A stretch of DNA of 64,000 nucleotides from Aphidius gifuensis (GCF_014905175.1 NC_057789.1:16296876-16360875); one strand, 5' to 3'; positions 34,135 through 46,380 are shown, numbered from the stretch's first letter. The notes: generated by a model not told the origin, from the sequence alone. Made by a program: numbers and translations.

Positions 34135-35223
34135 CACTGAGAGAAATTTTAACTAAAAATTAAAACCCATGTTGAATAGAAATTACTATACTGCTTTGTA
34201 ATTTTTGTTTTATTTCTGGGATTGGCCGCGAGAGATGATATTCTACAATAAAATTATGTAAAATGTCACAAAATGTCAAAAAATTGTTATGTTACTTCAA
34301 GTCTCTGTACATCGTTATCTATTGCAGATAGACATGGGGTTGAGTGGAGTTAATTATTGAGAATTCAATTCTAAACAATTTATAAAGAATTACTTTTTTC
34401 GATTAATCTCCTAGATAATGACTTATGAGTTGATTAAAATAAAGCACATACATGTTTTGTGGAAACGATAAAAAATATTATAAGTTCGAATAAAAAATAC
34501 TGAACAATTTAATAAATATTCTAATATATATAATAAAATTTATCATGTACACATATAAAAGTTAGCATAGACTTAAATATTTTTTACTATATCGCTTTGT
34601 AAAAATTCTGGTTGCGGGGCGAAATAATACAAAGATGGCCGACTGATTGAACAAATGATTGAATTGTCATGTAATTTCAAGCATTTTTACAGTCTTATCT
34701 GTTGAAGCTAGGTATGGGGTTAAGCAAGGTTTATTGTTGGTAATTTATTTCTAAACAATTTATCAAGAATAAATTTTTTCTATTTATCAATTAGTTTTCG
34801 AGTTTTGAGCGTGTAAACAGAAAAGAAAAAATGTTGCCGGGATCTAATTACCGTTCTCCGTGAATCTAGCACAAACTGCCGAACTTAGCACAAAAAATAT
34901 CCAACTTTTAAATAAAATTTATAATAAAATATAGTAAATTCTAAAACCGGTAGTGCGTAAATTCTCAATCTGCTAGAATTTACTTGTGAGTATCGTGAAT
35001 TTAGTCATTTTTTTTAAAGAAAAATTACAATAAAATTATGTAATTTTTATGGCTTAGTGTTGTATATAGTCAATGGCCAAATTTTTTACATAACTTTATT
35101 GTAAAAATTATTTATCAATATACGAATAATTCTTACAAATAATCGGAGGAACGCAGTTTTTACTATTCGCTTTGTAATTTTTTCTTATACGTTTGTAATT
35201 TTTAGTTAAAATTTCTCTCAGTG
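34135..35223. mobile_element. TA-flanked element with CACTGAGAGAAA ends, 1,089 bp
   Basis: Ends CACTGAGAGAAATTTTAACT and its complement, each next to TA (34133-34134 and 35224-35225). The related repeat at 7570 runs through this point without the insert. TA duplication suggests Tc1/mariner-type mobilisation. No transposase. An inverted, partial copy lies at 54538-55220. Confidence 0.75.
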
Positions 35224-35569
35224 TATTTCATCTGTCGATATTTATTGATTTCCAATTATTCAAGTTCGTTTAACATACTAAATGCGAAATAGTGTTTGTA
35301 GAATATAATTTGGGAACTGAACTATCGTGGTGCTGTAATGTATAGGTACACGGCGTATAAAAGTGAAGACGTATTAATATAAAAAAAAATCAAAAAATAT
35401 TAATAAAACAAATACAAATCAATTATATCGACACTTTCAGAGGATATTATCATATTCCAGACAACATGTTTTTTTATTCAGTTGTTATAAAAAATTTTCT
35501 CACGATTACGGGAAAAATACGGAAAAAATTCCTACACATGCGCAAAGTCGTTAAAAATGGAGTTGAAGT

Positions 35570-35866
35570 CACTGAAATATAATAAAACTGGAAGCCGAAC
35601 TTCGTGTCGCCGAGAGAGAAACTCAATGGTTGGCCTGTTGTCCTTGTCGGTACAGTCACGTCAACTATAATTGGTTGAGACTACTGAAATATAATGTAAC
35701 TTTTATACCGTGTAGTACTAGTTTGTTTTGACGTTGACTGTACAAGATTTAATGTGCGCATGCGTGAGTGAGAGGGAATGCCAACCAATATATTGCTATT
35801 TCTGGCGACACTCCGTGCATTGGCTAAGCATAGGAGTTCACCTTCCAGTTTTATTATATTTCAGTG
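35570..35866. mobile_element. 297-bp MITE with 8-bp TSD
   Basis: Ends CACTGAAATATAATAAAACT and its complement, flanked by gttgaagt on both sides (35562-35569 and 35867-35874). The related text at 47610 (ggagttgaaatatg) is uninterrupted. An 8-bp duplication fits hAT- or P-type transposases; the CACTG end does not decide which. Confidence 0.85.
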
Positions 35867-36800
35867 GTTGAAGTATGTAAAAAACGGCTATTTATCGGTT
35901 ATACATCGTATAGTTATTAAAATAACGATTAATTATAAAATTTATTAATATCGATCAATAAAGCTCGTCAAGGAGAAAAAAATGTTTCGATAAAAATTTA
36001 GATAATAATTTATAAATTTTAATATATATTTTTTACAAATATAATAATGGCAGTCGATAAAACTCTTCGAGTAAAAAAGAAAGTCAAAATAAAAATTTCG
36101 ATACATTAAATTTTTTTTTTTTTTTTAAACCGCTAGATTTAACTAAGCCACTAGATTTTTTACTCAGCCGCTAGACTTTTTACTTAGTCTCCGTTATAGC
36201 CAAATATATTTTTATCAGCTTAATTTTCCCCTCAGCTACAACTTCTCCTTAGCTAGATTTTTTCCTTAGCTAGATTTTTTACTTAGCTACATTTTTTACT
36301 TAGCCACTTAATCTTTTTTTTTGGTCTTAATTATAACTAAACACACAATATTTACATAATTTTACCAGCTCAATTATTCCCTCAGCTACATCTTTTCCAT
36401 AGCTAAATTTTCCCTTAGCTATATTTTTCATTTAGTCTCAATTATAGCCAAACAAACAATACCTACATATTTTTACCAGCCGTTCGGAATATATTAAAAA
36501 ATTTTATTTGAACTCTTTTTTCTACTTCATGTGTTTTATCAATCGTTATTATAAAATTAGGAACAAAAAATCGATATATCGAAATCCTAAAATCATTGAT
36601 TATTGAAAATTACTAAACAACAATAATTGTATGAAATTGGAAAAAAAATGAAATAAAAACAAACAATATTTTTATAAATGAATGAAAAAAATTTATTTAA
36701 ACGTGTACTTATTATTATTGTATTCAATTACAACAACACGCCGAAGATGTTTACACATAAAAAACCCGCGAGTCTAGATGGCTCACAAAATTTTTTTTTC

Positions 36801-37719
36801 CTAGACAAAAATTTCTATTTTGCAGAAATTTTTGTCTTAATTTCAACTAAAAATTTTTACAGTGTGGAATGTCAATTTGTTGAGGCTCTAAAGCTGACAC
36901 TTATGCTTTCACCGTCTAACTTCAAAAATTATTCCATTTATATTGACCTTTCTAATAAAAATATATTTAGTGTTCATTAGATGGCTGAACTTTTTAGAAT
37001 TCTTCTTGTCTTATTATTTAATTTCTCAAATGAATTATCGATATTAATTGAATAAAAAAAATACTGGTAACATCTAGTTATTGTCTGATGTCCTGATAAA
37101 AATTTTGATATCTCGAATAGTTTTCGACTTATCGATATTTTTTCAAAACATGCATACGATTTACTTAGCCGTTAGATATTTTACTATAGCATTTTTTTAC
37201 CGATCGCCATTATTGAATTTTAGAAGTCATCGTTATTTTCATAGCTGTACGATATATAACCGATAAATAACCGTTTTTTCGATAATTCAACTTGATTTTT
37301 AACCACTTTGCGCATGCGTGGGAATTTTTTTCGTATTTTTCCCGTAATCGTGAGGAAATTTCCTATAAGAAACAAAAAAAAAAACCTGTTTTTTGGGATA
37401 TGATCTTGCCTGATTTTAGTAATTTTCACATGGAAAAAAAAATTTTTTATAATGAACCCATCGTTATCCCATAATGAAATTTGGAAATTGAGCTAATCTT
37501 GTGCTCTACTATCTGCAGTTAAAAAATCAGAATTTTAAAAAATGGCGAAATCGTAGTTTACTCTTGTGAAGGAAGCATTTTTTGATTCTGGCTCGGCGGT
37601 TAATGATGGTAAAAATAAAAAAAAAATCAGAGGTACATTTGAGTCGATGACTAACTAAAAAAAAATATTTGTTTTCGAATCTGAGAGGGTGAGGGAAAAA
37701 CCCCTGTGAGTTGACATGG
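36801..37719. other. Non-coding; partial inverted copy of the AGCTA family
   Basis: 37080-37370 is an inverted match to 35480-36000 (gcgcatgcgtgggaattttt, gataaataaccg). Otherwise AT-rich without a supported gene. Confidence 0.45.
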
Positions 37720-38735
37720 AATGCCCCATATGTTTGCGGCCTGACCCTTTGCGATTCCGCTCATTTTTTGATATGTTGTAGATTTTGGCCTAAAAAAAAA
37801 ACCCGTATTTTTTTTTTTTTTTTTCTTCAATTTTTGGGGGCGCTACCGTCGAATTTCATGATATCTCAAAAAGCGCCATTTTTTTTTGTTGAATTTTTTA
37901 TCACAGATTCGAGGACGCAAAACAAGTATTTTAAGCCCTTCAATAAAATGAGCACTCAATGGGAAGTAATTTTTTTCGATTTTTGAAATTTTTGTTTTTA
38001 AAAAAAAAAATTTTTTTTTTCAAAATTGTATTTTTTTTAACATTATTTTGGTGATAAAAAAAAAAGAAAAAGAAATTATGAAATTTTCAATTTCTCTTTA
38101 GTTTTCCAGAAAAACCGTATGACAGATCAAGAGTAAAAAAAAAAATAAAAAAAACGCAATTAAAGTCACCTTCATCTACAAATAATTAATTTCATTACAG
38201 CGAACATATATATTTCTCAATTATAAATAAATATTACATTGAAAAATATTGACTATCTAAGTTAAAGGTGACTTTAAATGAGTATTTTTGATTTTTTTTT
38301 TTTACTATTGATCTCTTATACAGTTTTTCTGAAAAACTAAAGAGAAATTGAAAATTCCATAGGAGTAAGTTTCGTATTTTTTTTTTTTTTACAACCAAAA
38401 TAATGTTGAAAATAAAAAAAATTTTGGAAAAAAAAAATTTTTTTTTTCGAAAATAAAAATTTCAAAAATCGAAAAAAAATAATTCACATTGAGTGCCCAC
38501 CCTATTGAAGGGCTTGAAATACTTGTTTTGCGTCCTCGAATCTGTGATAAAAAATTCAGCAAAAAAAAATGGTGCTTTTTGAGATATCATGAAATTCAAC
38601 GGTGGCGCCCCCGAAAATTGAAGAAAAAAAAAAAAAAAAATACGGGTCTTTTTCTAGGCCAAAATCTACAACATATCAAAAAATAAAAAATGAGCAAAAT
38701 CGCAGACGGTCAGGCCGCAAACCCCGTGGTTTGGC
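37720..38735. mobile_element. Fold-back element, ~1 kb
   Basis: gtttgcggcctgacc near 37732 pairs with ggtcaggccgcaaac near 38712. Arms of at least 330 bases continue through gatattttgtagattttgg-like text and gaaattcaacggtggcgcc. The centre is near 38190 and there is no coding sequence. Both arms contain long A or T runs. Flanking duplications could not be fixed; atgccccatat and acgccacatat are imperfectly alike. Confidence 0.75.
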
Positions 38736-38759
38736 TAAGAACGCCACATATATATCTAT

Positions 38760-39430
38760 AGATCATTGCGTCCATCATTAAAGATTAGTAATATAATTTT
38801 TGAAATAATATATTTGCAGATTGAATATCCTTTCGATTTATTCATCATCTTCATCATTTTAATCAAAAGAATATAGTTCCCAATCAACCTGAAAAAAACT
38901 GATGACAAATCAAATGTTGTTGTTGCTGTTGACTCAAATAATAATACCATTGAAATATCACAGGCATTGATGATTGAAAATAATATTGATGATATTATAA
39001 TTATAAAATCGGATGATAAAACAGTTGTTTTTTCGGCTAAATACTATGGATTAATTGTAAGTTTTTTATTTAATCGATTAGAAAGTTAGATTTTGAAGCA
39101 CTTGCAGCTGAAAGAACAACTGATAATGTTGTATCAATAACATAGGATATATCTTTTAGAATCTTTGGAAGAAATTGTAGGAAAATAGGGTAAATGATTA
39201 GAGTTAAGGTCAATTTTCGAAGAAATAGAAATTTATTCATTCAAATATTTATAAACATATGTTGACTCAAAATAATGATTGAATAACTTCGTTAAGCAAG
39301 TAGACTAAGACGAAAAAAGGTCAAAAAAAGATTGAAAAAATATGCGAATAAATTCATTAGTCCGTCTAATGGATTTATCATTAGATAATAATGATACAAC
39401 AGAAGGACATGTCTGCATTTCGCGACATTT
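38760..39430 (+). pseudogene. Coding-like relics upstream of the SUV3 fragment
   Basis: Broken plus-strand frames such as VVVAVDSNNNTIEISQALMI (near 38915) and RKLDFEALAAERTTDNVV (near 39085) read like protein but carry stops and shifts. They may belong to the same pseudogene as the SUV3 fragment or to another source. I cannot name them. Confidence 0.3.
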
Positions 39431-39433
39431 TCG

Positions 39434-39522
39434 TTCGGAAAATAATACACTACCAGTTGATTTACATATTGTTATATCAGATATTATTAACAGTAGTAAT
39501 TTATCTGATTTGTTTCCATAAT
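39434..39522 (+). pseudogene. SUV3 (SUPV3L1) RNA-helicase pseudogene, N-terminal piece
   Basis: The frame reads SENNTLPVDLHIVISDIINS then SNLSDLFP before a stop. This matches the N-terminal region of the mitochondrial RNA helicase SUV3, where a L-x-x-D-x-HIV-x-x-DI segment is followed by DLFPxFLRHA. SUV3 unwinds RNA for the mitochondrial degradosome. The next 100 or so residues, including the Walker A motif, are absent, and a hAT element follows at 39550. It is a dead fragment. Confidence 0.65.
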
Positions 39523-39549
39523 AAATTAGATACACCGTATGGTTTGCTT

Positions 39550-41447
39550 TAGGGGTGTGCGAATATTCGAAAACTCGAATAATTCGTATCGAATACGAAT
39601 CGAATCAAATTATTCGAATTTTCGAATAGTCGAATAGCTACGAATTATTCGACTATTCGTCATTATTCGAATTATTCGAAATTTCAAATATTCGTATAAA
39701 GACGAATATTCGTATATGAAGACGAATAGTCGAATAGTAACGAATTATTCGACTGTTCGAGTTATTCGAATATTTGTGTAAGGACGAAGAGATAAAAGGT
39801 AACGAATAATTCGGCTATTCGACTGTGTGTTTTTAATTTTTCGAATTAAAATAATTTAATGCATTTAACAATCGTTCTAAAAGGAAAATAATTGTAAGAA
39901 TATGGAACCCAAACATAAGATAATTTTTTATTTATATTATTTTAATGAATTTATTGAATACTTATTAATAGAATACAAAATATAGTATTAATCTTATACT
40001 CGGTTCCATTTATTAACAAATACAGCCATATTTTACATTTATTTATATTTATTGATTACACTTTTTTATCACCTTATCAATCATGGAATAATTAAGAATT
40101 TCGTTTAATTAATTGAAAAGAGAGAAATAATTACAAAACAAAAATCATTACATTTATTTCAATAGTGGTTTTATAAATTTGTTTAAAAAAATAATCAAAA
40201 ATAATAAATATTTCATAGTTTATTTTTTGTTCATTTTTTTTACACTTTCTTTACATATATCTTTCATTGATAAAAAATATATTAAAATGACTATTGATAC
40301 TATTTCAACTAATATTCCGATACCTCTAAAAAGTTAGCACACCACAATGGACACAAACTAATATACATAGTTAGAATCAAAATTTTATGCTTGTGGAACT
40401 CGCTATTTTTGTGCTTTTATATATTTTTTTTTTAGCAATGTTGTGCTAGCTTAATATTAAGTTAACACAACTTCTTTAATAATTATTTTATTCTAATAAA
40501 CTCTCGATCGAAATTATGTGCTTTTTATGTGTTTTAATTCTACGTTTGAATCAATTTTTTATTTCAATTACTTTTTATTTAAAAAATTTGATGATGAAGA
40601 AAGACTTTGATTTTTGAACTACTAATTACTATCAACTACTAACGTTATTAAACTAGAAAAAAAAATAAATATATTCAAAAATTTTTGATCGGGGAGATGG
40701 CATTTTTTCAAAAAAATATTCTCAGTTAATGGTTGAACTACTATCAAAAAATAATTCACTAATATCAATTACTATCATAAAAGAATCTAAAAAAAAATTA
40801 TAAATTTTTTATTCAAACTTGGGGGGCCAAGTTCAGAGATCTGAAAACCGAGTCTTTTCCATATCCAAAAATTAATGATTTTAATTCGTGATTATTTCTC
40901 TTTTCAATTAATTAAACGAAATTCGTAATTACTCCATGATTGATGAGGTGATAAAAAGGTGCAATTGATAAATATAAAGAAAAGTAAAATATGGCTGTAT
41001 TTGTTAATAAATGGAACCAAGCTAATTAAATAATACTGTTTATATAATATTAATACTACATTTTGTATTCTATTAATAAGTAATCAATAAATTTATTAAG
41101 TTAATATGAATAAAAAATTATCTTATGTTTGAGTTCAATATTCTTACGATTATCTTCCACTTGGAACAATTTTTAAATGCATTAAATCATTTTAATTCGA
41201 AAAATTAAAAATATGCAGTTAAATAGTCGACCAAGTGAACTATTCGTTACGATTCGACTATTCGTCTTTAAACGAATATTCGAAAAACTCGAATAGTCGA
41301 ATAATTCGTTACTATTCGACTATTCGTCTTTACACGAATATTCGAAAATTCGAATAATTCGACTATTCGAAATGTCGAATAATTCGATTCGAATTACAAT
41401 CGAATAGTACTATTCGATTCGATTCGAAGACTATTCGCACACCCCTA
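39550..41447. mobile_element. hAT-type fold-back element, 1,898 bp, 8-bp TSD
   Basis: Ends TAGGGGTGTGCGAATA and its near complement, flanked by the perfect duplication gtttgctt (39542-39549 and 41448-41455). Subterminal zones are arrays of cgaatagtcgaat. Inner arms (about 39880-40170 and 40870-41180) also pair over several hundred bases. No transposase. Confidence 0.9.
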
Positions 41448-41491
41448 GTTTGCTTACTAGTAGAAAAAGATCATCCGCAAAAGGAGAAAGT

Positions 41492-41640
41492 AATGCTGCT
41501 GTTAGTAATGGAATACAATTATTAAAAGATTATGCAACAGGTTGGGCATAGACACGTGCGTTATTAGGTATACCAGCTAATGAAATACATCTTTGTGATG
41601 AAGCTGGTGCTAATGATTTGAAACGTTGGCCCAAGGTTGT
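41492..41640 (+). pseudogene. SUV3 (SUPV3L1) RNA-helicase pseudogene, DEAD-motif piece
   Basis: The frame reads NAAVSNGIQLLKDYATGWA, a stop, then TRALLGIPANEIHLCDEAGA. In SUV3 the equivalent is the motif II region (AVIDEIQM-x-RD) followed by GWAWTRALLG-x-x-x-x-E-x-HLCGE. Here the DE of motif II is SN, and the second W of GWAW is a TAG stop, so it cannot act. It continues the fragment at 39434-39522 with the ATP-binding region deleted. Confidence 0.7.
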
Positions 41641-42432
41641 GTAAAAAATAAATGTAACAAATAGAATAGAAAATAAAAAATAATAACTTAGAAAAAAAAT
41701 AACAATGATTTAGTCTTAACATATACTTTATTTAAACTGAAAGTTTTGAGAATAATTTCGATAGATTGTTTTAGCTTAATTTTCTTTATTACAATAAGCA
41801 AACGTATGTTCATTGTTTATCTCAAAATGAAAGAAATTTTACAGAAAAACGGTTCTCATTCTCATATATTTCACGCGAAAGTCCCTAGAATGTCAATAAA
41901 TTAATGATTAACTTTACTGATTGATTCAAATGAATTCTAACATAATTTCAAAACGCATTAAAGATATTGTGACTTTATTATCATGTTTTATTATACAAAT
42001 GAATAAACAAAAAATTCTGTGAAATTCACAGTGCGAATAATATTTATTTTGCATTAACCAAAAATATTGTCAAGAATACTTAGTGCATTTTAATTGATGA
42101 ATATAGTGTGTTTTGTCAATTATTACAATTTAGTCAGTATTCTTTCAATTTTTAATAACAATATTTTTATTCTGTAATATTGAAATAATTTTTTTAATTC
42201 AAGAAATAGATAAAATGAATAGTAATTTTTCTTTTGCACTGTAAAAAACTGTTCTCGTGATAACAGCGCACCTACTTATTACATTAGCTATACTTTGGAT
42301 AGCTGTGGTAGCTATCCAAAGCTTGACAACCTAGTATCGCTGTAGTAGCTATTTAGCTACATCTTTTCCTCACCTGGATTTTTCACTTAGCCACTAGATC
42401 TTTCACTTAGTCTTAATTATAGCCAAACACAC
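41641..42432. other. Non-coding; short AGCTA-family fragment at the end
   Basis: AT-rich, no supported gene. 42340-42432 matches the ttagctacatcttttcc block of the dispersed family. Confidence 0.4.
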
Positions 42433-42774
42433 CCCTGGTAGAAAGAATCTCTCCGGATTTTCTACGCAATTGAGACTTCCGGAGATATTATTCCAGAGTT
42501 TTTCCAGATTTTCTCCGGATTTTTTCAGACAAAATTTCTTTTTTTATTTTTCGTAGGTAAACTCTTGTTTCTAGTTTCTTTATTGATTTTTCCGATTTTT
42601 TGTGTTTGTTTTTAAAGTGAAAATTCCAGAGAAAATGCGAAGATATTATAGAAATAGTCTGAAGATTACTCCATAAATATCTCCGAAAGTCTCAATTACG
42701 TAGAAAATCCAGAGTAAGTCCAGAGAAATCATGAGATATCCGGAGAAAATCTGGAGAGATTATTTCTACCAGGG
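42433..42774. mobile_element. CCGGA-rich palindromic MITE, copy 1
   Basis: Begins CCCTGGTAGAAAGAATCTCT and ends with the complement of that form (agagattatttctaccaggg). Internal arms are caattgagacttccggagat and its inverse. It interrupts AGCTA-family text that elsewhere reads aaacacacaatatctac, leaving a 2-bp ac duplication. A second copy is at 52965-53346. Confidence 0.8.
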
Positions 42775-43510
42775 ACAATATCTACGTTATTTTACCGGCA
42801 TAATTGCTTCCTTAGCTGCATCTTTTCATCAGCTAAAGGCCGACTGGCAAGAATTTATGATGGGGAGGCATAGCTCTCACTCACTCACTCGTCATCTTAT
42901 AAATATATCGATATTTTTAATTTTCAATAATCGATGTCTCGAAAATGCACGGAGAAAAATTTTCACTCAATATTACTATGGTGCCACATTACCATAGAAC
43001 CATATTATGATTATTAAAAAATTTACTGTCATTTCAACGAAAAAAAACAATTGTAGTCTTGAAAAATTAAAATGTACCATAGCGATTTTGTCATGTTTTT
43101 TTTGCTATTCCCCGATGAAAAAATTACAACGCATAAAGAAATTTTTACAGAAACCAAATTTAAAATTTAAAATAATCCAGTCTAAAAATTACATTGCACC
43201 ATAGCAAAAAATATTTTTTTTTTTTGCTTTGTTTATTTCTAAAATTTTACTTTGTTGTTATGGACAAAATTAAAATGATCCTCTGAAAATTTACAATGTA
43301 CCATAGTAATTTTAATAACTTTCTTAGATTTCCTGTAGGTATCACTAACAAATACAAAGCAACATATTCAAAATTACAATGGGCCATAGCAAAATTGATG
43401 AAGGACTCAGAAATGTCAACTGCCCCCACTTTTTAGTCGACTGCGCAGGCGTGACTTTGCTTATTTTCAAATTGTCAATGTAAAATAAATAATATTTCAA
43501 TTACGCATAA

Positions 43511-43582
43511 GTTGTTGTGGCGCAGCGGATAACTCGTAGGATTGGTATCCCGATGATATGGGGTTCAAATCCTGGGCTTGAA
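43511..43582 (+). other. tRNA-like Pol III module
   Basis: Box-A TGGCGCAGCGG and box-B GGTTCAAATCC both fit consensus at normal spacing, with an anticodon-arm-like palindrome ggattggtatcc between. The acceptor halves gttgttg and gcttgaa do not pair, so it is a tRNA-derived pseudogene or SINE head. Confidence 0.5.
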
Positions 43583-43691
43583 ATATTTTTTTCCAATATT
43601 TTTTTACGAGCGTTTATAAACAAAATAAATTTTGCGTTTGCTCATCACAAGAATTACTATGGTACACCGCGGAAGGTCGCACGGCCAGTAG

Positions 43692-44549
43692 TAGAGATGC
43701 CGCGATACGATACGATACGATAATTAGCTGATTATCGTATCGTGTCGTAGAAGTTGATTGTCGTTATCGTATCGTGTCGTCTAGAAAATCGACAAAAAAT
43801 CAAATTATCGTGTCGTCTTATTATCGTATCGTATCGTGTATTATCGACATTATCGAGGATAATTTTCTTTTTTTAATTATGACATATACCAAATAATATA
43901 TCATGATTTTTACATAAAAAATTTATTAAATAAAAAATAGTCAATATGAGAAGTTCGCGGCTTTTATGAATTTGACAAATTTCCTTAAAACAAATTTAAA
44001 AAAAAATATACTCGGTGCAACAAAGTTTTATATTCTTTATATATAAAACTATATTATTACTTATTTTATGATTAAAATTTGTATTACTTATAATATTAAT
44101 TATATTAATATCTAATAATATTGAAGTACTACAAATTTTAATTATGCAACAGCGAAAATATCGATTTTTAAATTACTGAATAGATGGTCAGCGGAGTTGG
44201 TGGTTCGGCACTGAAAAAACGGAAAATATCAGTTTTTTTTTTTTTTTTTATGTTGCAATAATCTATTTTTTTTTTAAATTATGATATGGTGTGGAGTTTC
44301 ATATGAATTTAAAGTCTATGGACTCAAGTGTTTATTTTTCTTTCCTTATTATAATTAAGACAATTTAGCTTGAATTTAAATGTATTTTTTCCGATATTAT
44401 CGCGATAACGCGATAATTTTATCGGTTATCGTCAGTCAAATATCGTATCGTGTCGTGACGACGATACGATAAAAAATAGAACTATCGTATCGTTGTCGTC
44501 ATTATCGTATCGTCTTGTCGCGATATTATCGATTATCGCGGCATCTCTA
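43692..44549. mobile_element. hAT-type element, 858 bp, 8-bp TSD
   Basis: Ends TAGAGATGCCGCGATA-type, flanked by gccagtag on both sides (43684-43691 and 44550-44557). It is the same family as 20477-22311 in opposite orientation and lacks about 930 internal bases. The two copies differ little at their ends, so both moved fairly recently. Confidence 0.9.
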
Positions 44550-45454
44550 GCCAGTAGGTGGCGTTTTTCAATGAAAATTGATATGGTCTGTCTCAATATT
44601 TAATTTGATGATCTTATGGTTCCAGCTTACTGTAACACAACGCAAAAATTGCTATGGTATTATATTAAAAAAAAAAGTAAATTTTTCTCCGTGTGGATAG
44701 AGATATTAAATTTTTATCATCACTATTGTTTTTCTCCGTAAAAAATTTCACTAGAATCATTATTAATATTGATTTTTTTTTAAATTTATAATTATTTAAA
44801 AATATCAAATCAATGAAAAGTTAGTAATATATTTCGATATATTTTACCTTCAAAGCTCAGTATCTCGAAAGCTGTTGAAGGTACGATATTTCTGTTTGAA
44901 CCACAATATTCCTCGTAAAAAATACTAATAAAATCGATTCCACTATTTATCTACTAAAAAAATGACGAAAAGAAAAAGAAATCAAAAATAGAAAAAGCTT
45001 TTGCGGCACGGGTTAATGTTGAGTAAAAATTCTGAAAATTTGAGAGAATTTTGTGAAGTGAAACTTCTTCAGAATGGGCAGTAAAAAAAAAAAACAAAAG
45101 ATGGATGCAACAAAAGTAACGGTATGAAGGTAAGTAATTTTAAATTATTTTTTATCTTGTTTTATTTGTTTATTCCCTTGACAACGATACGAAAAAATTT
45201 GTTTTAAATTTGTTTCAAAATTTTAGTTCCATGAAAGATTCAAGAGACAAAGGTGAATATTAAGGTTAAAACTTTTATTATATACAATATATAATTTATT
45301 ATGTTATTTTTGATCAAATAATGAGTATTTAAAATTAATCTGTTAAATAAACGAATAATGCACAAGATAATGGTTATTCAAGTGCTTGACATAATACGAC
45401 AGCAACATCATAATCACAATACCAAACAACAATAAATAATATGTGGATGAAATG

Positions 45455-45670
45455 TGGTACCACGTGAACGTAAAGATATAGTAAAGATGGTATTTTAGAT
45501 TGTATAGGATTTCAAGAAACAATTAATGACATTAAAATATTAGCAAAAAAATGTGACAAATGTACTGGTAATCCTAAATCAGTAAAAATTAAAATACGAC
45601 GAGGTGCTATACCAATGTCTGATAATTTTGATGAGACTTGTAATAGTGGTTATAATAATATTTTTTAACA
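45455..45670 (+). pseudogene. Unknown coding-like unit, copy D
   Basis: First unit of the plus cluster. A small indel after VVPRERKD shifts the frame before LDCIGFQETINDIK-like text resumes. It keeps KCDKCTGNPKSVKIKIRR and MSDNFDETC. More diverged than copy E, and it pairs best with copy C of the minus cluster. Confidence 0.35.
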
Positions 45671-45810
45671 AATAATGAGTATCTAAAATAAATCTGTTAA
45701 ATAAACAATTAATACACAAGATAGTAGTTATTTGAGTGCTTGACATAATACGACAGCAACATCATAAACACAATACCGAACAACAATAAATAATATTTAG
45801 ATGAAATGTG

Positions 45811-46035
45811 GTACCACGTGAACGTAAAGATAGTAAAGATCGTATTTTAGATTGTATAGGATTTCAAGAGACAATTAATGACGTTGAAATATTATTAGAA
45901 ACATGTGATGAATGTACTGGTAATCCTAAATAAGTAAAATTTAAAATACGACTAGATCCTATACCAATGTCTGGTAATTTTCATGAGACTTGTACTGGTG
46001 GTTGTAATAATATTTTTAATCAGATAATAAGTATT
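45811..46035 (+). pseudogene. Unknown coding-like unit, copy E
   Basis: Second unit of the plus cluster: VVPRERKDSKDRILDCIGFQ, ETCDECTGNPK then one stop (TAA for S), VKFKIRLDPIPMSGNFHETC and TGGCNNIFNQIISIENEFVK. Apart from that single stop it is the most complete copy and defines the unit's C-terminal end. Confidence 0.4.
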
Positions 46036-46159
46036 GAAAATGAATTTGTCAAATAAACAAATAAAACCCAAGATAGTGGTTATTCAAGTGCTTGACATAA
46101 TACGACAGCAACATCATAATCACAATACCAAACAACAATTAATAATATGTGGATAAAAT

Positions 46160-46380
46160 GTGGTACCACGTGAACGTAAAGATAGCAAAGATGGTTATTT
46201 AGATTGTATAGGATTTCAAGAGACAATTAGCGAGACTGAAATATTATCAAAAACATCTGATAAATGTACTGGTAATCCTAAATCAGTAAAATTTAAAATA
46301 CGATTAGATCCTATACAATGTCTGGTAATTTTCATGAGACTTGTACTGGTAGATTTAATAATATTTTAAATCAAATAATG
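46160..46380 (+). pseudogene. Unknown coding-like unit, copy F
   Basis: Third unit: VPRERKDSKDGYLDCIGFQE to KFKIRLDPI, then a one-base loss shifts the frame before the last cysteines. The start codon nearest the frame is GTG, not usable in a nuclear gene. Confidence 0.35.

Larger units (their letters stand above)
33869..36800. repeat. Dispersed AGCTA-array repeat, copy 2, with two MITE insertions
   Basis: Matches 7285-8700 from aaaaagagaaatagacatt through ctgtcgatatttattgatt and the ttagctac array to cgcgagtctagatggctcac. It also keeps a segment (35480-35960) shared with 47580-47700 and 37080-37370. It is interrupted by 34135-35223 and 35570-35866. Confidence 0.75.
42948..44693. mobile_element. 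CACGGAGAAAAATT element with nested hAT and tRNA-like module
   Basis: Ends CACGGAGAAAAATTTTCACT and agtaaatttttctccgtg are inverted. Between them a motif like ctatggtacattgtaa recurs in both orientations (near 42979, 43070, 43195, 43295, 43385, 43658 and 44652). The element hosts the hAT insertion 43692-44549. Without it the element is about 0.88 kb. No open frame of its own. Confidence 0.7.

Noticed and set aside
36678..36980. 100-codon plus-strand ORF
   Set aside because: Starts in repeat DNA, is rich in Phe and Asn from poly-T/A, and has no recognisable domain or splice context.
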